Shown here one piece after another: positions 13,526 through 18,350 of a stretch of 18,350 nt of DNA (its first letter is position 1; each line of letters begins with the position of its first letter). Below the pieces are notes generated by a model that saw nothing but the letters and a program-made list of their open reading frames with translations, was not told the origin of the DNA and did not search any database. The DNA is taken from assembly GCA_017527945.1 (NCBI GenBank), contig JAFXPL010000144.1:1-18350 (forward strand), given 5' to 3'. The translations under genes were made by a program, and so were the position numbers. Source of the stretch: Bacteroidales bacterium (GTDB taxonomy: Bacteria; Bacteroidota; Bacteroidia; Bacteroidales; WCHB1-69).

Positions 13526-14806
13526 CTATTTGCTTGTCATGATGTCGAGTACCAGATTGTCGGTAGCGGCCATGCCCAGAAGGCCGATGTCCGCCATATT
13601 GCGTACGCACTGGTCCACATCATCGTCGATGATGCCTTCCGCCGATGTAACCACTTCGTCTTCAATAGCCAGCATTGAGGAAAGGACGGCCGTGGAGACG
13701 CCAGTGGCCACTTTCAGCGAACAGCTTGGCTTCGCGCCGTCGCAGATCATGCCCGTGATGTTGGCAATCATGTTTTTCACTGCATAGACGATTTGCTCGT
13801 AGGAGCCGCCCATTAGCCAGGTGAGGCCGCAAGCGGAACCGGTGGCGGCGACTACGCATCCGCATAAGGGCGACAGTCGTCCGAAGCTCTGTTTGATGTA
13901 GATAACGGTCAAATGACTGAGCATCAATGCTCTGGCAAGTTCCTCCTCCGTTTTGAGACGTTCCTTGGCGAACACCCAGACGGGCAGCGTGGCCGCGATG
14001 CCCTGGTTGCCGCTGCCAGAGTTGCTCATCACGGGCACCTTCACACCGGCCATACGCGCGTCGCAGGCTGCCGATGTGTAGGAGAGGATCTTGGAATAGA
14101 TGCCGTTGCCGAAAAACTGGCATTTGGGTTCCATGAAAATGGTGCGGCCGAGTCCGTGTCCATAATGGTTGCTCAGCGACATTTCCGCCGCGCGTTTGTT
14201 CAGCTCCGCCGTCTCCAGGATGAAGTGGATGTCATTTTCCGGCGCAGTGGTGGCGAAATCGTAAACCATGCGCATGGTGAGCGTCAAATCGTCCGAAAAA
14301 GACGAATCTGACGTTTGGCTTTCGTCTTGCAAAAGGGGTGTCCCGTTTTTGGAGATGCGGCTGAAGTGGGTGTGTGCCCCGCTGATCACCACCGAGACGC
14401 TGTCGTCGCCGTTGTGGCACTCCACCTCGATGTAAAGTTTTTCAGCCGTGTCTTTCTTCCGAAGGATGTGGATGCGCCCTTGCGCAATGTACTCCTTGCC
14501 TTGTTCCACACTCTCAGGGGTGAGGTCTTTCAGTACCTCTAAGCTGTATTCCGACTTCCCGACCAGCGCGCCGAGGGCGATGGCGATGGGCAGGCCAATC
14601 ATGCCCGTGCCCGGGATTCCTACCCCCATGGCGTTTTTCAACATATTGGTGCTCAGCCATACCGTAATCTGTTTGGGTATGCAGCCAAGTACCTCCTTGG
14701 CTTTGGCGACCGCCAGGGCCACCGCCATGGGCTCGGTGCACCCGATAGCTGGCACCACTTCCCGTTTCACTAATGCGATTATACGCTCTCGTTCCTCTTT
14801 TGTCAT
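13526..14806 (-). CDS. cyuA: L-cysteine desulfidase family protein (UPF0597, CyuA/YhaM type)
   Basis: A 426-residue protein of the UPF0597/serine-dehydratase-alpha-like family; members break L-cysteine down to pyruvate, ammonia and hydrogen sulfide using an oxygen-sensitive iron-sulfur cluster. Seen here are AIGCTEPMAVALAVA near the start (Cys23), NAMGVGIPGTGMIGLP, SGSGNQGIAA, LCGCVVAATGSACGL and MICDGAKPSCSLK; the cysteines in these motifs are the probable cluster ligands. The start at 14806 (MTKEER) is chosen over 14857, because a TATTTTTG box at 14826-14833 lies inside the longer version. It has its own promoter although it follows the kinase-like gene by only 60 bp. Function is family-based and not proven for this protein. 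Confidence 0.88.
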   Translation of the reverse strand: MTKEERERIIALVKREVVPAIGCTEPMAVALAVAKAKEVLGCIPKQITVWLSTNMLKNAMGVGIPGTGMIGLPIAIALGALVGKSEYSLEVLKDLTPESVEQGKEYIAQGRIHILRKKDTAEKLYIEVECHNGDDSVSVVISGAHTHFSRISKNGTPLLQDESQTSDSSFSDDLTLTMRMVYDFATTAPENDIHFILETAELNKRAAEMSLSNHYGHGLGRTIFMEPKCQFFGNGIYSKILSYTSAACDARMAGVKVPVMSNSGSGNQGIAATLPVWVFAKERLKTEEELARALMLSHLTVIYIKQSFGRLSPLCGCVVAATGSACGLTWLMGGSYEQIVYAVKNMIANITGMICDGAKPSCSLKVATGVSTAVLSSMLAIEDEVVTSAEGIIDDDVDQCVRNMADIGLLGMAATDNLVLDIMTSK

Positions 14807-14825
14807 TGCAATGAATATGAAGTTG

Positions 14826-14833
14826 CAAAAATA
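14826..14833 (-). promoter_or_regulatory. Bacteroidetes -7 box of cyuA
   Basis: The - strand reads TATTTTTG 19 bp before the cyuA ATG at 14806. It supports the shorter start and separate control of cyuA. Confidence 0.6.
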
Positions 14834-14866
14834 CGAATTATATCGGCGCAGGGGCACTTAAGAACA

Positions 14867-15685
14867 TCATTGCAACAATTCGCCCCAGTGCCGCTCTATT
14901 GGAATGCCGTTGTCGGGATTGAAGAAGTGATGGTTCGCCTCAATGACATGCGCCACGAAGTTCATCGCCTTCAGTACGCTGTCTTCCAGGGTGTTACCTT
15001 TCAAGTAATGCCCCACCGTCACGGAAGAGAACACATCTCCGGTGCCGGAGAACTGCGATTCTACCTGACGGTACGGGAGCACCTTGATTCGTCCGACACC
15101 CTTGTCATACAGCATCGTACAGGTCTGGCCTTCCATCAGCATACTGGAGATGATTACCGAATTATCGCCAATGCTTTGAAGTGTCATAAGCAAATCCACC
15201 GCCTCGTCATACGACAAGTTAAAGTTATCCAAATATTTGTCAGTCAAAAATTTAGCTTCTGTAACATTGGGGACTATGACATCCGCCACCTCGCAGGCCT
15301 TGCGCATGTAGTCCACCGTTTCAGCCGACGCGCCATTATAGAGTTTCCCGTCATCGGCCATTATGGGATCGACAAATATGAACGTGCCTCGCGCCTTCAG
15401 ACGTCGGCAGTAGTCCGTCACAATCCGCGTTTGTTCCTCGGAGACCAGATAGCCCGTACAAACGGCATCCACCATAAAACCTTGTTCCTCCCAGATTTCG
15501 ATGCTCTGGCGCATGTATTCCGTTGTGTCCAACACTGCGAACTTGCCATAGCTGAAGTTGTTGGATACCAACGACGAAGGCAATCGGAAGATTTCGAACT
15601 TCAGGTGCGAAAGGATTGGAGCCATTACGGACATGCCCAAGTTGCCGTAGCCGACAATGTCACCAATAAGTAAGATGCTGCTCAT
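14867..15685 (-). CDS. Pyridoxal/pyridoxamine-kinase-like protein (PdxK/PdxY, ribokinase fold)
   Basis: A 272-residue cytoplasmic kinase-like protein. The N-terminal ILLIGDIVGYGNLGMSVMAPILS, the middle DAVCTGYL, VDPIMADDGKLY and VPNVTEAKFL, and the anion-hole region FSGTGDVFSSVTVGHYL with the presumed catalytic Asp follow the pyridoxal/pyridoxamine kinase family, which phosphorylates B6 vitamers for PLP salvage. A hydroxymethylpyrimidine kinase is less likely but not excluded, so no symbol is given. The start at 15685 shares its T with an octamer array that fills all 63 bp back to the cobW stop, and no separate promoter box is seen, so it is probably read from the cobW transcript. Confidence 0.75.
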   Translation of the reverse strand: MSSILLIGDIVGYGNLGMSVMAPILSHLKFEIFRLPSSLVSNNFSYGKFAVLDTTEYMRQSIEIWEEQGFMVDAVCTGYLVSEEQTRIVTDYCRRLKARGTFIFVDPIMADDGKLYNGASAETVDYMRKACEVADVIVPNVTEAKFLTDKYLDNFNLSYDEAVDLLMTLQSIGDNSVIISSMLMEGQTCTMLYDKGVGRIKVLPYRQVESQFSGTGDVFSSVTVGHYLKGNTLEDSVLKAMNFVAHVIEANHHFFNPDNGIPIERHWGELLQ

Positions 15686-15748
15686 TAGGGGTTTAGGGGT
15701 TTAGAAGTTTAGAAGTTTAGGGGTTTAGAAGTTTAGGGGTTTAGGGGT
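15685..15748. repeat. Octamer array of eight units in two types, spanning stop codon to start codon
   Basis: On the + strand the eight units are TTAGGGGT (G) and TTAGAAGT (A) in the order G G A A G A G G, without any other change. The ninth unit begins with the TTA that is the reverse of the cobW TAA stop, and the first unit begins with the T of the reversed start codon of the next gene. On the coding strand each unit contributes a TAA; since the period is 8, these fall in all three frames. There is no room for any other promoter or ordinary ribosome-binding site. Confidence 0.92.
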
Positions 15749-17041
15749 TTAGTTTTCTAAGCAGTTGTCGAGTTCGCGGGTGAGTTGGGGAATGTCCATG
15801 TTTTGTCCGATGAAGACGATCTTGACCATGCGGTCGCCGTATTCGGGGTCCCAGTCGCGCATGAACGAGGGGTCTTCTTGCATCAGTTGCACAAGATCTT
15901 CCTGCGGGGCGGTGGCGTACCAAAGACCCGCCTCGGTGAGCTTCTGCTGTACACCCGCTTGTTCGTAGAGGTACGACATGTCGCGGTATTCCTTGAAGTA
16001 GCACACGCCCTTGGCTCGGATGATGTTCTTCGGGCGCTTTTTCGAGAGGAACTTGTTGAATTCGGCTATTTTAAACGGTTTCCGACGGTAATAGACGAAC
16101 GTTGAAATCCCATACTCCTCCACTTCTCCACCTTCGTGGTCATGGTGGTGGTGGTGATGGTGACCGTGATGACCATGGTCTTCTTCATCCTCGTCATCGT
16201 CATGGTGATGATGTTCGTCCTCGTGGTCATGGTGGTGATGCTCATGTTCGTCCTCCTCATCATGATGGTGGTGGTCGGCGCGGGCTTCGCGCTCCTCCTC
16301 CTCGGTGGTTTCGCGCTCGAGTTCGCGCACCCAGCCGGTGGAGACGGCCACATGCTCGTAGTCGAAGGCATGGGTGTCAACGATGCGTTCCAGATCGACC
16401 TGCGCGTAGTTGGTTTCAATGATAGTGGCGCCGGGGTTAAGGTGGGTGATAATCTGGCGGAGGTGTGTGATTTCGCCACGGCTCACTTCATCCACTTTGT
16501 TGAGCAGCACGATGTTGCAGAACTCAATCTGCTGGACGAGCAGGTTTTCAATGTCCTCCTCACCGATATCCTCGCGCTCAAGGTCGCCGCCGCAGGCGAA
16601 CTCGCTCTGCATCCGCAGGGCATCGACCACCGTGACGATGCAGTCGAGGCGCGGGGTACCAAACTCCGTGTATTTGGGATTCATGCGCGGGATGGTGGAG
16701 ATGGTGCGGGCGATGGGCTCCGGTTCGCAGATGCCGCTGGCCTCGATGACAATGTAGTCGAACTGCTGCGACTTGACCAAATCAGACAGCTGATCGACCA
16801 AATCCATTTTCAGCGTGCAGCATATACACCCGTTCTGCAGTGCCACAAGGCTGTCGTCCTTTTGGGCCACCACGCCGCCTTTCTGGATGAGCGAAGCGTC
16901 AATGTTCACCTCGCCTATGTCATTGACTATCACCGCAAACTTGATGCCCTTGCGGTTCGTCAGAATATGATTGACCAACGTTGTCTTTCCGCTTCCTAAA
17001 TAGCCCGTCAGCAGTAACACCGGCACATCTTTCTTCGTCAT
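15749..17041 (-). CDS. CobW/COG0523-family metallochaperone GTPase with histidine-rich insert
   Basis: A 430-residue GTPase. Walker A is GYLGSGKTT (13-21), the metal-binding CICC motif is at 72-75, the acidic ASGICEPEP lies at 101-109, the guanine-specificity NKVD is at 181-184, and the CobW C-terminal domain covers about 308-430. Between the two domains (257-302) is an acidic His-rich insert with 25 histidines by my count, including a run of seven. Family members load Zn, Co or Ni into target proteins or help under zinc limitation; the His insert would buffer metal. The metal here is not known. It heads a probable unit with the kinase-like gene and has its own promoter box at 17064. Confidence 0.92.
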   Translation of the reverse strand: MTKKDVPVLLLTGYLGSGKTTLVNHILTNRKGIKFAVIVNDIGEVNIDASLIQKGGVVAQKDDSLVALQNGCICCTLKMDLVDQLSDLVKSQQFDYIVIEASGICEPEPIARTISTIPRMNPKYTEFGTPRLDCIVTVVDALRMQSEFACGGDLEREDIGEEDIENLLVQQIEFCNIVLLNKVDEVSRGEITHLRQIITHLNPGATIIETNYAQVDLERIVDTHAFDYEHVAVSTGWVRELERETTEEEEREARADHHHHDEEDEHEHHHHDHEDEHHHHDDDEDEEDHGHHGHHHHHHHDHEGGEVEEYGISTFVYYRRKPFKIAEFNKFLSKKRPKNIIRAKGVCYFKEYRDMSYLYEQAGVQQKLTEAGLWYATAPQEDLVQLMQEDPSFMRDWDPEYGDRMVKIVFIGQNMDIPQLTRELDNCLEN

Positions 17042-17063
17042 AATCTCTATTTTTTTCGGGCGG

Positions 17064-17071
17064 CAAAGGTA
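17064..17071 (-). promoter_or_regulatory. Bacteroidetes -7 box of cobW
   Basis: The - strand reads TACCTTTG (TAnnTTTG), 22 bp before the ATG at 17041. It is one arm of a near-symmetrical element: CAAAGGTAC, 11 bp, GTATCTTTG, with 8 of 9 arm bases paired. It may therefore overlap an operator. Confidence 0.6.
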
Positions 17072-17084
17072 CTAAATATTGCCG

Positions 17085-17092
17085 TATCTTTG
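17085..17092 (+). promoter_or_regulatory. Orphan divergent -7 box facing the end of the thioesterase gene
   Basis: TATCTTTG on the + strand is a perfect consensus box only 13 bp from the cobW box and pointing the other way. No convincing gene lies in front of it: the nearest ATG (17119) opens an 10-residue frame ending at 17151, and the longer frame beyond is antisense to the thioesterase. It could drive an antisense or small RNA, or simply be half of a regulatory palindrome. Confidence 0.4.
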
Positions 17093-17188
17093 AGATTCAT
17101 TCCTAAATATAACGCACAATGGTTTTGGAGGCCGCCATTCATGGGTCGTGACATTGTTTCGCTTTCAAATGACCTTGGAAACCTCGTT

Positions 17189-17968
17189 CTATCGCCTCAC
17201 GGCCACATCCGACACATCGACAATTCGTTCGAGCGGCTCCCATTCGGAGAGGATTTCGGCAGAGATGGAGCCATCCTCCTTGACAATCTGATGGAGATAG
17301 GCGCCATCGTCCGTTTTGTGGAGGACGCAGGAAAGTGTCTCTCCGAGGTACGACTCGTGCAGCCAGTGGATGACGTAGCGGTTGGTGCGGTGTGTGAGCA
17401 GGAACTCATCGGGCACGGTTAGCATGGCGATGCTGATATAGCTGCGGTTGTTGACGTGCCCGTTGAAGTCGAGGTCGAGTTGGTTGACCTTGTGATCTGC
17501 CCGTTTGAGGATGTTGTCGCTTTTCGGGAAGCGCACCTTCTTGTGACTATCGGTCATCATTTCGGGCAGTGTCTCGATTTTCGGGGCCACGCTGTCGGTC
17601 GGTTCCAATTTGCGCGTGTCGGCGTTCATCAGGTTCCAGCAGCTGGTGCCCTTCGCAATCAGCGCGTGCGTGTCGGCGTTGGAGATGCGGTAGTCGGCAT
17701 AGACTCGCAGCGCGGTGATCTCGCTGACCCAGATTTCCACCTCGATGTCATCGCCCCAGAAAGTGTCGGAAGGAGTCATTTCCGCGCTCATCTCGGTGAT
17801 AATCCACATTTTGCGTTCTTTCACCAGGTCGAATGCGGCCAGGTGCAGGCAGCCCATATAGCGGGCGAAGCTCTCCTGGAAGTAGAGCAACACCGCAGCA
17901 GGGCTCAGCCGGTAGTCCTTGTTCATGTCTTGACACGTTATCGTGTACTTATGGGTGTATTTGTTCAT
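17189..17968 (-). CDS. Acyl-[acyl carrier protein] thioesterase (FatA/B-like)
   Basis: A 259-residue double hot-dog protein that releases fatty acids from acyl-ACP. Each half shows the hot-dog pattern: an N-terminal YRLSPAAVLLYFQESFARYMG helix with a MWIITEMSAEM strand, and a second half with LDLDFNGHVNNRSYI (about 164-178), whose Asn169 and His171 correspond to the catalytic Asn-x-His of this family. HWLHESYLGETL follows. The length is typical of bacterial members. In Bacteroidetes the enzyme sets the chain length of released fatty acids, but specificity cannot be read here. The start at 17968 is preceded by a poly-A leader without a clear Shine-Dalgarno sequence. It is on the same strand as the cobW unit, 147 bp upstream of it. 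Confidence 0.9.
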   Translation of the reverse strand: MNKYTHKYTITCQDMNKDYRLSPAAVLLYFQESFARYMGCLHLAAFDLVKERKMWIITEMSAEMTPSDTFWGDDIEVEIWVSEITALRVYADYRISNADTHALIAKGTSCWNLMNADTRKLEPTDSVAPKIETLPEMMTDSHKKVRFPKSDNILKRADHKVNQLDLDFNGHVNNRSYISIAMLTVPDEFLLTHRTNRYVIHWLHESYLGETLSCVLHKTDDGAYLHQIVKEDGSISAEILSEWEPLERIVDVSDVAVRR

Positions 17969-18001
17969 TTTTTTTTAGGGGGTTTTAAAGGATGTGCCAG
18001 A

Positions 18002-18350
18002 TTATTCCACCACTTTCCAGTCCTGAATCTTGCGGGTTTCAGAGGAGAAGTTCACTCCGATCTTGTAGAGTTTGCGCGGGTCGTGGGCGAACGGCGCGGC
18101 GTATTGCCTCTCTTCGATCTGCGCCAGCGCCTCTTCGACGGATTTGTCTAACTTGAACTCGAACAGGTAGATATAGTCGGCGGTCTGCACCACCATGTCC
18201 ATGCGACCATCGGAAGTGTGCCGCTCGGTCTCCGTGTAGAAGCCCACCATCTTGAAGATGAGCGCGACGGCGTTGTGGAAGTAGAGCTCCGCGTCACCCG
18301 CTATCTGGTAGTCTTGTCCGGCGAATAATGTCTCCAGCCGTTTCATGAAC
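18002..18350 (-). CDS. C-terminal part of an AAA-ATPase-like/DUF1703 protein (PD-(D/E)XK nuclease-like domain)
   Basis: The reverse-strand frame is open from the window edge to a stop at 18002, giving the last ~116 residues of a larger protein. The sequence AELYFHNAVALIFKMVGFY, GRMDMVVQTADYIYLFEFKLD, ALAQIEERQYA and KIGVNFSSETRKI matches the C-terminal domain of the AAA-ATPase-like/DUF1703 proteins so abundant in Bacteroidetes. The GRMD and EFK residues are the PD-(D/E)XK-type signature. An in-frame Met at 18346 is very probably internal, because the family has a long N-terminal ATPase part, which would lie beyond the window. It ends 33 bp before the thioesterase start. Confidence 0.85.
   Translation of the reverse strand, partial: FMKRLETLFAGQDYQIAGDAELYFHNAVALIFKMVGFYTETERHTSDGRMDMVVQTADYIYLFEFKLDKSVEEALAQIEERQYAAPFAHDPRKLYKIGVNFSSETRKIQDWKVVE

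Larger units (their letters stand above)
17042..17188. other. Intergenic region between cobW start and thioesterase end
   Basis: Apart from the two promoter boxes and the dyad at 17062-17093 this 147-bp stretch shows no further gene. Just inside the dyad a second inverted pair GGCAA (17062-17066) / TTGCC (17079-17083) is present. I see no terminator for the thioesterase transcript. Confidence 0.4.

Noticed and set aside
15685..15748. TTTAGGGG-type repeats that look like plant or protozoan telomere repeats
   Set aside because: They are short, internal, of period 8 with mixed units, and lie between two ordinary bacterial genes.
16136..16999. 287-residue + strand open frame beginning with a Met/Val-rich hydrophobic stretch
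   Set aside because: The apparent membrane segment is only the antisense of the CobW His/Asp-rich insert.
17090..17422. 110-residue frame downstream of the orphan + strand promoter box
   Set aside because: It starts at TTG and mostly runs antisense to the well-supported thioesterase gene; the composition is not convincing.

Overview
The window reads as a chromosomal segment of a Bacteroidetes/Bacteroidales bacterium. The evidence is the repeated -7 promoter box TAnnTTTG (usually TATCTTTG or TATTTTTG) 15-60 bp before many starts, A-rich leaders with weak Shine-Dalgarno signals, a TonB-dependent receptor with an N-terminal carboxypeptidase-regulatory-like domain, a PorE-like OmpA protein, a BspA-type leucine-rich repeat, an acyl-ACP thioesterase, and two ATPases of the AAA_14/DUF4143 type. 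No rRNA, tRNA, CRISPR array, transposase or integrase was recognised. The genus cannot be told by reading.

Left part (1-3830), accessory in character: the tail of an unknown gene; a reverse-strand AAA_14-DUF4143 ATPase; a divergent gene for an unknown protein ending in a short BspA-type LRR; a strong intrinsic terminator; and a second, diverged AAA_14-DUF4143 ATPase. The second ATPase is bracketed by two copies of a 120-bp direct repeat about 89% identical, which look like the 3' end of a lost gene. Each ATPase has its own distinctive palindrome beside its promoter. The extreme right edge (18002-18350) carries the C-terminal nuclease-like domain of a related family (AAA-ATPase-like/DUF1703).

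Middle part (3855-13498), mostly core functions: a small lipoprotein (-), then on the + strand a YqgE/AlgH protein, exodeoxyribonuclease VII large subunit (xseA), triosephosphate isomerase (tpiA), a TPR-PD40-OmpA envelope protein overlapping murC by 11 bp, then a PspC-domain mini-protein 4 bp before a TonB-dependent receptor. Promoter boxes suggest the units yqgE(-xseA), tpiA-ompA-murC and pspC-tonB receptor.

Right part (13526-17968), all on the - strand: a CobW/COG0523 GTPase with a 25-histidine insert, then a pyridoxal/pyridoxamine-kinase-like protein, then an L-cysteine desulfidase (cyuA) with its own promoter box. Upstream of these lies an acyl-ACP thioesterase. A second promoter box faces away from the cobW promoter and has no gene in front of it.

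The most striking non-coding feature is a set of three short-period tandem arrays with periods of 7, 9 and 8 bp. Each begins at the stop codon of one gene, the units carry TAG/TAA-like sequence, and two of the arrays fill the whole gap to the next start codon. The period-8 array is an eight-unit string of just two unit types. Together with the repeat-bracketed ATPase cassette and the ATPase palindromes, these are the parts most worth a second look.
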